Part shown: positions 1 to 12,160 of the stretch, one piece after another
Layout: the number at the start of each line of letters is the position of its first letter
Numbering within the stretch: position 1 is the stretch's first letter
Translations under genes and position numbers: made by a program
NCBI GenBank assembly: GCA_034766995.1
Contig: CM068315.1
Location: 7,327,185 to 7,391,184 of the forward strand
Direction of reading: 5' to 3'
DNA: 64,000 nt
Source of the DNA: Acanthacorydalis orientalis
Taxonomy: Eukaryota > Arthropoda > Insecta > Megaloptera > Corydalidae
Notes under the pieces: generated by a model
What the model saw: only the letters and a program-made list of their open reading frames with translations
Databases searched by the model: none
What the model was told of the DNA's origin: nothing

Positions 1-599
1 GAATGTTGCAGTTAAATTTTTTGATAATTTTTTGCAAAAAAACTGCGAATTTTAGTAATTATTGCAATGTAAAATTTATAGTTAAAAATAATTATAGAAG
101 TACTCAAGATATATTCTCTATCACAAAATTACCTGAGATGTAATAATTGGAGAATATTAAAAGTTTTCTTTTATAAAAAGTATCTATAGTTGAATAGGAA
201 ATAGATGTGAAAAATGATATTTAATTCTTTTTTTTATAAGGATTGTAGAATATTAAGTAATTCTATAAATACATAAATATTTTATACTATTTAAAGATAT
301 TGATGCATACGAATTAAATTTTGCTAATTTTTGAATCGAAATACATGAATACAAATAATTTATTTAATGTTTGTAATAGATTGGATTTATATATTTTAAA
401 AATATTGTTGCAAATTAAAAAATAATATTTTACGTTTACTTATTGGATACACTGAATGAATCCATTTGAGAGAAATTATATATACACGTGAAGATTTATA
501 CGAAAATTGAAGAAAAAAATATTAAAAATATATTTTGACAGTGATAAAAAAAATTCTAATATAGAATCGGAAACACTCGTGCTGATTTTTTGTCAAATA
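1..599. other. AT-rich anonymous stretch
   Basis: No ORF, repeat or recognisable element. Very AT-rich with short A and T runs, typical of unconstrained intergenic or intronic DNA here. Confidence 0.6.
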
Positions 600-930
600 A
601 TCAAAAGACATTTTTCTGCTGATTGGAAGCTCGTGATTCCCAAAAGATTAAGGGCGTTATTCGATAACTGATAACTGGAATCTTCCAGCCTCGAACCATC
701 GTTTCTCCACTGCCACGTAATATCTTTGATTTAGAGAAATCGTAGTGGTGAGGTGGGCGAGGCGCACACCGGCAGCGTTTCGCGAAATTGATTATCTGTC
801 AGCACAAAAAGTGCATTAGTTCGAATCCTGTCGAATGATTTCTCGCGTCGATGTATCCTTTTTAGAAATATCGTGCCTACCTGAACGAATATATCAACGA
901 GGAGGCATTATTCAGCGTATTTTTCTTTTT
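600..930. other. GC-elevated island, function unknown
   Basis: Base composition rises clearly over the flanks, with CpG-containing words such as gtgggcgaggcgcacaccgg and gcagcgtttcgcg, and no arrays. No long ORF crosses it. On the minus strand there is a good 5' splice-site match (CAG|GTAGGC, GT at 879-880), so an unrecognised minus-strand exon to its right is possible. A cis-regulatory element is the other reading. No similarity to any repeat elsewhere in the window was seen. Confidence 0.35.
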
Positions 931-1025
931 TATTTCTCACTCGTTCACAGTCTGTTTTTTATATATCTTGTCATTGTAAAATGATAAATTAATAAGGAAA
1001 TCAAACAGTGATACAATCATCTTTC

Positions 1026-1028
<3 letters not shown>

Positions 1029-1071
<43 letters not shown>
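1029..1071. repeat. (TA)n microsatellite
   Basis: Pure TA, about 43 bp. Confidence 0.97.
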
Positions 1072-1074
<3 letters not shown>

Positions 1075-1258
1075 TCAAAAATATTGAAATGTTTAATTTT
1101 AATTAAATAGAAATTAATTGGGCTTAATTTATGACTTGATTCTCTTTAAAGTTATATCAATTGTAAAGTAAATATATACAGACCATTGCAGGATTTAAAT
1201 CGATTGGTAATATAATTAAAAAGAGCTATTTTTATAATAATAAACCCATATTTCTCTT

Positions 1259-1281
1259 CACTTTGTCCACAGGACAAAGTG
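1259..1281. repeat. Perfect 10-bp hairpin
   Basis: Arms CACTTTGTCC (1259-1268) and GGACAAAGTG (1272-1281) separated by the loop aca. It is GC-rich for this region. No terminator or RNA gene context is visible. Confidence 0.85.
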
Positions 1282-1875
1282 GCAAGTATCTCTGATGACG
1301 AGAAATATTTGTTTTGTCAGTTCCATAGGTTTCAAGTTTAATTTATTAAATTTCTTTCGTAGGTATTTTATATATTTAAATATATTATGTTGTAAAAATC
1401 AATAAATAGTTATTTCTCTCTATGTTTCTTTCTATTTTCCCGTCAATTTTAACGGGCTAAATACTAGTAATTATATATAAATCTACAAAAAGATAAAACG
1501 AAAATATCGGAAATTTAAAAATATTCTTAAAATTCCATTCCTACTTAATTATATACTTTATATTATTACTATTTCATCTTTGATTTTCTTCTGTTTGAAA
1601 AGGATTGAATCGTTTTGAATGTTTAAACTTATAAATTCAAATCGATTGTCTGAATCTATTCTGCAATTTCGATAAATTTAATGCAAGTGAATAATTAAAT
1701 AAAACTATTGGCGGGTTAATTAATATCATAATATTATTTTAGTATATTTTAATGAAATATGGAAATTACATTAATAGTAGGAAAACTTTCTTTTGAATCC
1801 TTGATTTCTTGATATCTCTTGCATTTATAATTTATAATAAATATTTGACACATTAATGTGTTTTTCTTATTAAAC

Positions 1876-1907
1876 TATATATATATATATATATATACAT
1901 ACATTCA

Positions 1908-1957
<50 letters not shown>
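1876..1957. repeat. Two (TA)n arrays
   Basis: 22 bp (1876-1897) and 46 bp (1912-1957) separated by a short acatacattc spacer. Confidence 0.95.
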
Positions 1958-1959
<2 letters not shown>

Positions 1960-2209
1960 TTAATACATGTATCTCTAAATTTTCTATAAATATAATTGTT
2001 TCAATAGTTTCATTTGCTATAAAATATAAGTGTTGAGTATATGTTTTTGTTTGAGTATTAGGTTTTTATAGTGTAGATTGTTTAACATAAATTTACAGTG
2101 CGAAAATTTGTAGAAAAGTGTTGAAACTATAAAAGGAAAATTAAAGTTAATCTAAAAGTACTAGATACCTCTAATTATCCAATGGTCATACCATTAAGAC
2201 TATACTCTG

Positions 2210-2585
<376 letters not shown>

Positions 2586-2591
2586 AGTGAA

Positions 2592-2593
<2 letters not shown>

Positions 2594-2645
<52 letters not shown>
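2594..2645. repeat. (TA)n microsatellite
   Basis: Pure TA, about 52 bp. Confidence 0.97.
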
Positions 2646-2649
<4 letters not shown>

Positions 2650-2988
2650 TATTGTCTTAAAAATTATACAAAGATATGAGTTGCAAATTATTTTTTGCAT
2701 GTATTTTATTAATTTTTAAACTGTATTTTGAAACAAATAATATGTATACAAAATTTCGCTTTTATAAAATGGAAAATGTTCTCTTCTTTTTATTTAAATA
2801 ATCATATCTATCAGTTAATTTGTTCATATATCTAACTGTATAGCAGAATCAAGGTAGTTTACGCATTCGATAACATTATCATATTTTGTACTATAACTTA
2901 ATTTTTTTTCATCTTTTTTTGCCCAAGCATACACTAAATTTTTCTTTAATTATTAAACTAAACCATAAATCATTACAAAAACATATCC

Positions 2989-2999
<11 letters not shown>

Positions 3000-3073
<74 letters not shown>
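3000..3073. repeat. (TA)n microsatellite
   Basis: Pure TA, about 74 bp. Confidence 0.97.
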
Positions 3074-3077
<4 letters not shown>

Positions 3078-3815
3078 TTATAAGTGTAAAACGAAGATGA
3101 ACAGTATTTATTATTATTTTTTTCTGTATAATTTTCTGTATAAAAGTTTTTTGTTTTGCATTTTTATATACAGAAAATGTACGAGAAGCAAAAACAGCTT
3201 ACTTTTTTAATTACTCACCTTTTAAATAAACTACTTCATATGTTTTCAGTCTTAAACTCTTTTCAGTTTGACAATATTTGATAATCTTATAGTCCCTCAT
3301 CTCTTTATCTGTTTATCTTTTTCCCTCTGTCTCTTTTTTTTATATGTGTATATAATGTGAAAAAGGGATTCTTTTATAAATAAAAAAATAAAGTAATTGT
3401 CATTTTTTAAAATAATTGCCTTTCTTGAAAAACGAAGGTATTTACAGTTTTTATTATTTTTGAATCAAACTATGTTATTGGTAATACTTAAAAAGCAATA
3501 ATAAATTTTAATGAGAACTTAACCACAAATCGAAGTAAGTATGAAATGTTTTCAATACATCTTATTGTAGTATGATATATTTTTAGAAATGCCTCTTTTG
3601 ATATAATTTGTCGTCAAACTTTTAGCTCAGTTTTACATGTAGATATAATAAACAGTAATAAATAAAAGTGCTTTATTTCAACTTATAAATATTTCAATAA
3701 TTTTTCAAAATGAATATCATTTGATATTTTATTAAATTATATTTAAACTTTGACTAAAAATTTAATATTTCAAGTTTAAACCTTATATATAATTATATGC
3801 ATATACATATTCGTG

Positions 3816-3818
<3 letters not shown>

Positions 3819-3877
<59 letters not shown>
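3819..3877. repeat. (TA)n microsatellite
   Basis: Pure TA, about 59 bp. Confidence 0.97.
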
Positions 3878-3879
<2 letters not shown>

Positions 3880-4001
3880 TTTGAAAACAAACTAAATTTT
3901 AAAAGAATATAATTAAATTAAATGAATTTAAATAGAAAATTAATTTAACAGAATAACAGGTCTGAAATCATTATATTTACACAATTTTGTAATGATATCG
4001 T

Positions 4002-4105
<104 letters not shown>

Positions 4106-4670
4106 TTGTATGTGTATGAGTGTACGTGTTAAAATTATAGCACTTTATATGAATCAATTGGTACATTGTTTTAAATTAAAATATTAAGTTAAATGTTCAT
4201 TTTATTATTGTAATTCGAAATTATTTGTGAATTTGATAAAAATATGCAGTGAATTTTATTAAACTATTTTCTTTTCGAGTATACAGAATGTATATTATTT
4301 TGTTATTGAATTTAAATTATGTTATTGGGCTCCCGTTGATGAAAATAATTATGAGAAAAAAGTGTTTGACTGCATGTACATAGCTGCTTGTGTGTACATA
4401 TAAATAATATTCTTTGTAGTGATCCGAATATAAAATTTACAGACTTTGAATCTAATCAAAATCTGAATTTATTCTCAAATCACATTATTTAAACAAAAAT
4501 ATAAAAATATATAAACTAAACTGATATTATTTAAACATAATCTAAAAATATCTCCACAGTCGAATCGAAATAATAATATCAGACAAATACACACGTGCTT
4601 TATATAAAAAAAAATAAATAAAAACTAGTATTAAATTATACGATCGTTGTTTTTAACAATTTATGTAGCA

Positions 4671-5031
4671 TTATAAATTGTATATTAAATTGTACATTTT
4701 CGTTTTACAATTTAACTTTAGACCTTTAAAAGTTTTAACGCACATTTTTTTATTAAACAAAACATCATGTAGCGGCGGTCGACTAGCGTCGCTATACAAT
4801 CCTTGCAGATAATGAATGCGACGGTGTTTTTTCACTGAGAATATTTCGCTTGCAGCTCGAAGAAAACGAGTTTCATCCCCATGGCCGGTCGGATCACCAC
4901 TGCCGCGAAAAATTAATTTCTTTACACGGAGACCAAGTTGTTCGTTAACTCGGAATGTTTCTCGTTTATTCACCGAACCAGTGACCAAAAATATGTTATA
5001 AGGGGAATAGAATTTATTTTTTTGTTTTCTC

Positions 5032-5033
<2 letters not shown>
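4671..5033 (-). other. Exon-like GC island with a 120-codon ORF
   Basis: The core (about 4745-5005) is close to 50 % GC inside about 20 % GC surroundings and is open on the minus strand for 120 codons. An overlapping 61-codon ORF is open on the plus strand (4816-5001). The minus frame encodes a basic, mixed-composition peptide (for example LGLRVKKLIFRGSGDPTGHG) that I do not recognise. It shows no membrane segment or signal peptide. Start and end are arbitrary, since the ORF runs out into AT-rich DNA at both sides. It could be an isolated coding exon, a non-coding RNA exon or a regulatory element. Confidence 0.3.

Positions 5034-5037
<4 letters not shown>

Positions 5038-5075
<38 letters not shown>
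5038..5075. repeat. (TA)n(TG)n compound
   Basis: About 25 bp TA followed by about 12 bp TG. Confidence 0.95.
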
Positions 5076-5214
5076 AAAAAAATTGAAGTGAATTTATGAA
5101 TATTTAATGTAATTAAATCTTATATTATCAATTTAATTAGCGGTCATATCTTAATATTTCGATGATAAAATATTATTTGTCTATTCTATACAAACATATT
5201 TTTTGGTCCAGTAA

Positions 5215-5530
5215 TTAATTCCTTCTTCTTCTTTCTCGTTAGTAGACTTAGTCTGTTTTTTTCCATTAGTATGGTCTCATTGTGGTGTTGTCTATAAATG
5301 AAGGGGCCCAACTTTCATCCCACCATTTTAGAGGTCTTCCTAAGAGTATTCTTCCTTGTTTAGTCCGTCCATTTCCGAAGCCATTATTATCTACTTTGAG
5401 CGGAATATTCTTTTTTTACGGTGGGTAGGCTGCTAATCTAGTCCACTAACCCTCCTTCTTTATCCGGGCTTGGGGCCGGCTTCCACTACAACAAAACTAC
5501 TTGTTCCATCCAGTTGTAGTTGCAAGCGGA
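5215..5530 (-). mobile_element. Decayed non-LTR retrotransposon fragment (tentative)
   Basis: A GC-richer block that reads on the minus strand as GRILLGRPLKWWDE around 5310-5360. This resembles the GRP..RW motif found near the C-terminus of RTE/R1-type ORF2 proteins. The right part (5420-5530) contains gggcttggggccggcttcc, which looks like repeat-derived sequence but has no readable frame. No target duplication or tail is visible. Confidence 0.3.
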
Positions 5531-5737
5531 GTTATAATTAATTCAAATTATATAATATGTTGAAATGTTGATTTGTGTGTTTTTTTTTGAAATAAAACAT
5601 GTTCGAACATTCTTCTTTTTGCTTTTGTTATAAACAAAGTTAGATATGTTGGAAGTTTTTACGTCAGTATATAAATAAATTAATTTTAGAATAATATGAA
5701 TGTATGAATATTTTAGGGTTTAGAGCGTGTCTATTGC

Positions 5738-5741
<4 letters not shown>

Positions 5742-5803
<62 letters not shown>

Positions 5804-5837
5804 GGCTTCTAATTATATATATATATATATATATAAT

Positions 5838-5869
<32 letters not shown>
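5742..5869. repeat. Compound array (TA)n ... (TA)n(CT)n(TA)n
   Basis: TA 5742-5799, TA 5814-5835, CT about 5838-5852, TA to 5869. The unit taattatata recurs between runs, suggesting local duplication. Confidence 0.95.
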
Positions 5870-6427
5870 ATTAGAACAATGAAATAAGATTTAAATACAT
5901 TTTATTAAGAATTAAATACATTTGCTGTACATTTACATCAAGAAGTCAATTATATTTACTTGATAATATGTGTTAATTATAATACAGTTTCCAAACTCAT
6001 AATATATTCATAAACAACATTCATGTTGATCGTACATTTTTATAAATAACTCACTTTCTGTCAATCACAATAGATATTTTTCAATAAAAATGAATAATCT
6101 TCGATTATAGATCTTTCTCATACGGTTAATTATTTTTTATATCCATTACAATTGCATTTCAATCATGTTTAGGGCGGTAATGTATAAAACAATCTTTTTT
6201 TCCAGGATTTTTATAAAATTCTCTATCTAATCACTCTAAGAAAGATGAATTCCATTCAAAATAAGCATAATTCGTTGTTATAGAAATTAATAATTAATTA
6301 TTGATCATTTTGATACACATAAATTTCTCCAGTTTGAATTTAACCACAATTTCAAAAGAACATCATTATAGTTGAGGCCAATAGCTCTAAAATATAATAG
6401 AAACATGTCTTAAAGTAAATTTAATAA

Positions 6428-6466
<39 letters not shown>

Positions 6467-6557
6467 GTCAAAAATTAAATATTTCAACATTTTGTATATG
6501 AAAATATTTTACAATTTATTTTGTTATAAGTCTGCATCTTAATGTGATTTTAAGTAA
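5870..6557. other. Anonymous AT-rich stretch
   Basis: Nothing recognisable other than a 29-bp TA array at 6432-6460. Confidence 0.5.
6432..6460. repeat. (TA)n microsatellite
   Basis: Pure TA, 29 bp. Confidence 0.97.
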
Positions 6558-6954
6558 TTTAGATTGCTGGAAATTTCAACTTATATTTCTCTTTTGTTGT
6601 TGAATTTCTACTAATTTATAAAATGTCATTATTTCCATAACACTATCCAAGATATTTGAAATATTTTGAATTTATCACTTCAAATAGTGCAGATAGTGCT
6701 ATGTTAGTAACGATGTTTTCTAAATAATTAGAAATAATTGTAAAAGGAAAATAAAAATCACTTTTTATTATCCCGTTTTTATTTTCTTTTTACAATTATT
6801 TTTATTATAACTAACATGACACTATCTGAACTATTCGTAGTGACAAATTCAAAACAAATCAAATAATTTTGACAGTATCATGGAAATAATTACATTTTCT
6901 AAATTAATAGAAATTAGACAATAATAGATAAGTTGAAATTTCAGGTAATCTAAA
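6558..6954. mobile_element. 397-bp palindromic (foldback) element
   Basis: The left arm (6558-6757) is an imperfect reverse complement of the right arm (6776-6954) along essentially its whole length, with an 18-nt centre. Outer ends are TTTAGATTGCTGGAAATTTC on the left and, reverse-complemented, TTTAGATTACCTGAAATTTC on the right. Inner ends are ggaaaataaaaa against tttttattttc. Identity between arms is roughly 75-80 % by eye. It has no ORF. This is the architecture of a palindromic MITE, or of a fragment duplicated in inverted orientation. No second copy is seen in the window and no clear target duplication. Confidence 0.75.
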
Positions 6955-7851
6955 CAAAACGTTAGCATAGTTTGATACAAATAATAATATGAAAAAAAAA
7001 CACAAAAAAAGAAATGAACTGAACTTCTGTAAATGCATTAGACGAAAATAATTAAATATAAGAAATGGTAATAAAAAAAAATGTTTTTCTACATTTTAAC
7101 ACTCTAAAATAATGTCATTGCCAATGAAATACCCATATTCAATCATTGAGTATAGATTGTGATTAGAAGGAAATGCGGTAACTGAAATTCATTAATAAAA
7201 TGAATTTATCTACAATCCCAAAAGTCAATAATTGATTAATTTTTAAGTTTTTCTAAAATTGTGAAATTTATATTAGATATAAAAGTTATCATCTTAAACA
7301 CTTTATGAGTAAGTTAAATAAATAATATTTTAATTGATATAGATAACTCTTAATTATTATCGCAATTTTTCTCTTAAGTGTTTGTTGAATGAAATTAGAA
7401 GATTAATGTACAATTATTCGTTTCTGTAGAATAGTTTTCTTTATGAAACTTTTGTTAGTAATAAAATTAAAAATCATCTAGTTAATATTATAAGTTGAAT
7501 GTAAATTAATTTTTCCACTTTTCTTTTTTTAAATATTATTTTTACGATTATTATTTTATACTTCATTCCTAAAGAATTATAAAAATATTATTTGTTTACT
7601 ACTGGATGTGTCAAATATTGAATAAAATGTCAACATCTTTGTTTTGTAAAATATCAAAATTAAATATTTAAAAAAATGCATAAATGAAAATTACACCATT
7701 CAAATTTATCTGTTATTTAAAAGTGCATATTTTATATAGAATTTAATAATTATGTACAATATTTTTCAAATATTTTACTTTAAATTCCATCAAATTGTTA
7801 TATTTCTGATTAAAATGAAAATCTTTCATTGTAGCTTATTCTGTTATAATG

Positions 7852-7854
7852 CAT

Positions 7855-7904
<50 letters not shown>
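7852..7904. repeat. (CA)n(TA)n compound
   Basis: Short CA run to 7862, then TA to 7904. Confidence 0.95.
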
Positions 7905-7908
<4 letters not shown>

Positions 7909-8116
7909 AACATATTTTTCGCCATTTTGAATTAATATCTGATCGCATTTATGAAATCTCATGAGTTCGAAAATTTAAATTTCGAGAAAATTAAATTTGT
8001 ACTTGGTTGAAAACGTGCTTACTTGAAGAGAAAATTGAATAATAAGATTTCAGACTGAAAGCCCATGGCTTTGGAATATTAATTCTCAGCTATTCCTTAT
8101 GCGTAAAAAAATAAAA

Positions 8117-8119
<3 letters not shown>

Positions 8120-8155
<36 letters not shown>
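8120..8155. repeat. (TA)n microsatellite
   Basis: Pure TA, 36 bp. Confidence 0.97.
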
Positions 8156-8156
<1 letters not shown>

Positions 8157-8301
8157 CAAAATTTATCATAAATATCATTTTTCGTTGAATAGCAAAATAT
8201 GTGTATAATTGAAACATCAATGATTCAATGATTATAAAATAAAATTATATATAATTTTATATTTGAAATTAAATCACACGTTGAATTTGTATAATCTCCC
8301 T

Positions 8302-8303
<2 letters not shown>

Positions 8304-8361
<58 letters not shown>
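8304..8361. repeat. (TA)n(GA)n compound
   Basis: TA about 28 bp followed by GA about 30 bp. Confidence 0.96.
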
Positions 8362-8368
<7 letters not shown>

Positions 8369-8529
8369 TTTGTATGAGAATATTTCTGTCTGAATGTCAA
8401 TGTTGAACATAGTAATATTCTCACAATTCTATTTAAAGAAATAAAAATACTTTATTTATTAATCAGTACGAAAAGAGTAAATAATTTTAATTGTTTTTAT
8501 AAGTGTGTATATTATTTATAATGTATATG

Positions 8530-8533
<4 letters not shown>

Positions 8534-8582
<49 letters not shown>
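8534..8582. repeat. (TA)n microsatellite
   Basis: Preceded by interrupted atgtatatgtatg units from 8521. Confidence 0.96.
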
Positions 8583-8585
<3 letters not shown>

Positions 8586-8816
8586 GTAGTCAAATTTAAC
8601 AAAAATATTCAAATAACTCTCAAAGTATGAATTAAATAAATCGAAAGACGACATAAAAAGTAAAAATTTGATTATAAATATTGTATTTTTATAAAATAGC
8701 ATATAATATTTTTTAAACATTTAGAATTCCAAAATGTAAAACATTGAAGTGATAAGTACTCTATTTTTTTTTTAAACTAATTAAATTTATTTTTAGGCTA
8801 ATTAATGTTAGTCTAA

Positions 8817-8848
8817 TAATAGTTCAATAAATTATTATTGAACTATTA
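8817..8848. repeat. Perfect 14-bp hairpin
   Basis: Arms TAATAGTTCAATAA and TTATTGAACTATTA with a 4-nt loop atta. Lies 30 bp before a (CT)n(TA)n array. Confidence 0.85.
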
Positions 8849-8873
8849 ATATATTATTTCATTATATTGTATA

Positions 8874-8874
<1 letters not shown>

Positions 8875-8919
<45 letters not shown>
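8875..8919. repeat. (CT)n(TA)n compound
   Basis: CT 8875-8896, TA to 8919. Confidence 0.96.
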
Positions 8920-9574
8920 ATTAAATAATACGCATGTGATATGGTACTGCTGTATAGTTACTGCTGTTATTAATTCAATTTCGGTTAGAAATAATTTTTT
9001 TTAACAAGTATTAACACGTTGCTTAATAAAAAAAATAGAAAATATATTTATGTCTAATAAAAGAAAACATTTCTTTGCGTGACAAATTAATCTTTTCTGA
9101 AGCAAATTTAATATCAATTCATTTATTTGAATTTTTATCGAAACAGTAAAAGCTAGTGTAATTGGCAGTATTTTCGTATATTTCATATATAAAATTTATT
9201 TCTATTTATTTATTTTCCATTTATAATTATTTTTTATGTTGTTTATTGTATGTTTATATTTTTTAATAGAATTATAATTTTCATTCATATAATTATATTT
9301 TATTGAAAATTGACTTGATTAAGACAACATATTTTATCTTTTTAGTATCAGTTTTACATACTGTTTATATCATTATTAAATGATTTGTAACTTTAAAAAA
9401 AAAACAATTATTTAGTTTCACAAATAAATTCATTTTTTCGCTCTATTATACATAATTTTTGTGATGAAATGTTTATTACATATTTGATCCTTTTTAATTG
9501 ATGCTTATAACCATTTTAATGACAATTACATTATCTTCAAAGCGTAAATGTGTAGAAAAACCTAACGGCTAGAC

Positions 9575-9760
9575 TTTTCTACACCCTGGTGCTCTGAAAA
9601 TAATGGCATCGGCATCTAAAAGACTCTAAATTCAATTTAAAATGATCAGTTATCATTTGTTGTACTTTTTTGTGATTTGTATGATGAAGAAATAATTCAT
9701 TAGTGGAAATGATTTTGATCACAGTGTCAGAACTGTATAGTAGATAAATAACAGTTTTAT
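9575..9760. repeat. FB1 repeat copy (right-arm type)
   Basis: Shares the ordered words ttttctacaccctggtgctctg, aatggcatcggcat and aaaatgatca..atcattt with 30785-30930 and 27170-27240. It matches one arm of the palindromic copy at 30600-30935. Confidence 0.5.
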
Positions 9761-9817
9761 TTGGTATAGAAATTTAAATATAAATACTAGTATCATCCTT
9801 CTCTTTCTCTCTCTCTT

Positions 9818-9819
<2 letters not shown>

Positions 9820-9871
<52 letters not shown>
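9820..9871. repeat. (TA)n microsatellite
   Basis: Preceded by a (CT)-rich run at 9800-9816. Confidence 0.96.
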
Positions 9872-9873
<2 letters not shown>

Positions 9874-10837
9874 GCTTCATTTTAAAATAGCACAATAAAT
9901 TGCAATTCTTGTTTTAAATATCGAAATTTCAAATCAGAATTAATATTAAAAACTTGTAAATTTCACTGATTTTTTTGCATTTTTGAACTTATAAAATATT
10001 AAAAAAATGTATATATGAAAATCAGAATTATTCTATATTCATTTTGCTCATAAAAACTCGTCATACTTAATACCATTCCCTTATTGTAAATTTAACAGCT
10101 ATGTAGGTTTATTAAAATTAATAATATATTAATTTAGAAATTAAATTAGATTTCAAACAGATTTTAATTTTTATGTCTGATTGATTTATCATTGATTTGT
10201 TTTTATTATTCAAATAAAAACAAGGAATTATACAGTTTTTGAAGAAAAAGTATGTTTATAAATCTACTCTCTTGAAATAATTCTTAAGAAAGACTATGTT
10301 TTGAACTGAAAAATATTAATTGTGAAAATATAGCAATAGATAATTAAATTTCTATACTGAATAGTAGTTTATTTGTATTCATTTTATTTTTTGCTTATTT
10401 ATTGTTTGTTTTATGCTTTTATTGATTTCAATTCTATATTTTGGTGATGTTTTTATCTAACTATATTGTCTGTAGCAGTACTTAAGCCTGGACAAGTTGA
10501 ATAAATGAATAATCTCAAATTGATTGAAAGTCTCAGATTAACAGTTTACATAGTAGATTAAATTATGTTATTTTTGACTATTATGGTTTGTTTTGTAATA
10601 CTTTTTCTAATAAAGAGAAACGATATTGCTATTACAGATAATGTTGTATATTTATTATTTGTGGAAAAAGTATAAGGATAATATTATGAACTCAAAAATT
10701 AATAATTTAATTCTTGTCGATGATAGGACATTTGGATAAATACATTTTTAGAGTTTGTAAGATTGATTTGTATATGATATTAGCTCCGTAGACGTTCAGG
10801 TAATCAATAGTCTTGTGTTATAAATAAACTAGAGAGA
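9872..10837. other. Anonymous AT-rich stretch
   Basis: No arrays, elements or long ORFs seen. Confidence 0.5.
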
Positions 10838-10841
10838 TTAA

Positions 10842-11270
10842 CCACCTATTCGATACGCTCGCCGGTCCCTCAGGAGAGGTTACCCTTCGCTCTCTAACGC
10901 TGTCACTCCCGTAACAAATAATAGAAATTAGCAAATTATACGCACAAATAATTTGCGTAAAATGTAAATCGTAAAATTTTTATTGGAAAAGTTTATAAAA
11001 ATTAACAAAATTCAATATTAAAATGTGTAACAATTTTTTACTCTAAAGCTTCAGTGAATACATTGTTTTAAATAAATTTTATCAGTTTTACATTGAAATC
11101 GTATACACCTTTTTCGTTGAACACCGTGAGAGAGTTACATACACGTGACTAGTGTCAATCAATCAGAACAGAGATTACGCGATATCCATCAACCAATCAG
11201 TGATGATCGGAATAAAAATGGTTTACATGCTACTTGTAGAATGTAGTGAAGCGGAATTGCGAGTAGGTGG
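10842..11270. mobile_element. Possible TTAA-class MITE
   Basis: The left end CCACCTATTCGATACGCT directly follows TTAA (10838-10841). The reverse complement of the right end (11250-11270) begins CCACCTACTCGCAATTCCGC, so 11 of the first 13 bases match. The right flank reads tttg where TTAA would be expected. Both ends are GC-richer than the middle. No ORF. A piggyBac-like non-autonomous element is the best reading but is not secure. Confidence 0.35.
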
Positions 11271-11364
11271 TTTGCACGAAAAATAAAAAAATATGGAAAT
11301 TTTACAATAGTATTATTTTTTATATATAGAAAGATACTAAATTCTGTTCAGAATGGTTTAATTT

Positions 11365-11545
11365 TAAATATAAATTTTCACAAATCAATTATTCACTTAT
11401 TCTATAAACCACGAAGTGTTTTCCTGATAAAAAAAATATTCAGTGATCTATTCATCATTTTGCTTGTGCACATTCTGATAGAGGGATCCCATCATTCTCA
11501 GACTGCTTAAGAATAGAAATATCTATGTGAAAATGCATTTAGTTT
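11365..11545. repeat. FB1 repeat copy (left-arm type)
   Basis: ttttcacaaatcaattatt, then aaaatattcagtgatctatt and cccatcattctcagactg, in the same order as 30610-30755. Confidence 0.45.
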
Positions 11546-11756
11546 CAGTAAACAATCTATATTTTAAAATAAATTTTGTCTCAGATAACCTTAATACAAA
11601 ATATTTTATTTATAAATTAGTATATCATATAAACTATATCATTTCTAAAAAAAGAACCCAATAAATACTTTCATTGTTATGGCAAGAAGTTTAGTTTTGA
11701 ATATGTTTAAAATTTTGTTAATTAATTAATTGACAATGCAATAAACATATATATAG

Positions 11757-11943
11757 CATTATTTAACTTGGGCTTCCACACGAAAATATTTAAAAAAAAC
11801 CTGTTATCCTCCATTTAATATTTTAGTTCAGTTGTATTTTAGTATTGAATTAAACTAAAATCCTAAATAAAAAATAACATGACTTTTCTTAACACCTACG
11901 TCTCCTTTTAGTACTTCCATGTGGAAACCTAAATTGAATCACT
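11757..11943. mobile_element. FB2 MITE copy 1
   Basis: Inverted ends. The left reads ttgggcttccacacgaaaat; the right, reverse-complemented, reads gattcaatttaggtttccac followed by atggaagta. The same ends occur at 63469-63593. No ORF. About 187 bp. Confidence 0.6.
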
Positions 11944-11954
11944 CTATATTTCTA

Positions 11955-12160
11955 GTATTTTGGTAAAAAATACATTCGTGGCATTTTCACAAATGATTTT
12001 TCGATTAAAAATATTCAATAAATTATTATTGATTGTCGCTTATGTGCTTTTCGATGACAACGCCATTATAGTCAGAACACCGTGAATAATTTATTGAATA
12101 TTTTTGATAGCGAAATTTTGCTGTGGTTGGGTAAAAAAATAGTTCATGTGTGAAAGTGTA
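11955..12160. repeat. FB1 repeat copy, palindromic
   Basis: aaaaatattcaataaatta (about 12006-12024) is repeated in inverted orientation at about 12088-12106 (taatttattgaatattttt). Flanking words cattttcacaaatg and gccattatagtcagaacac match FB1 copies at 30610 and 11370. Confidence 0.55.

Larger units (their letters stand above)
6955..9540. other. Anonymous AT-rich stretch with five arrays
   Basis: Only simple-sequence arrays and the 8817-8848 hairpin are recognisable. ORFs are short and unremarkable. Confidence 0.5.

Noticed and set aside
800..845. Possible tRNA-like B box (agttcgaatcctgtc)
   Set aside because: No acceptor stem, anticodon arm or A box can be folded around it.
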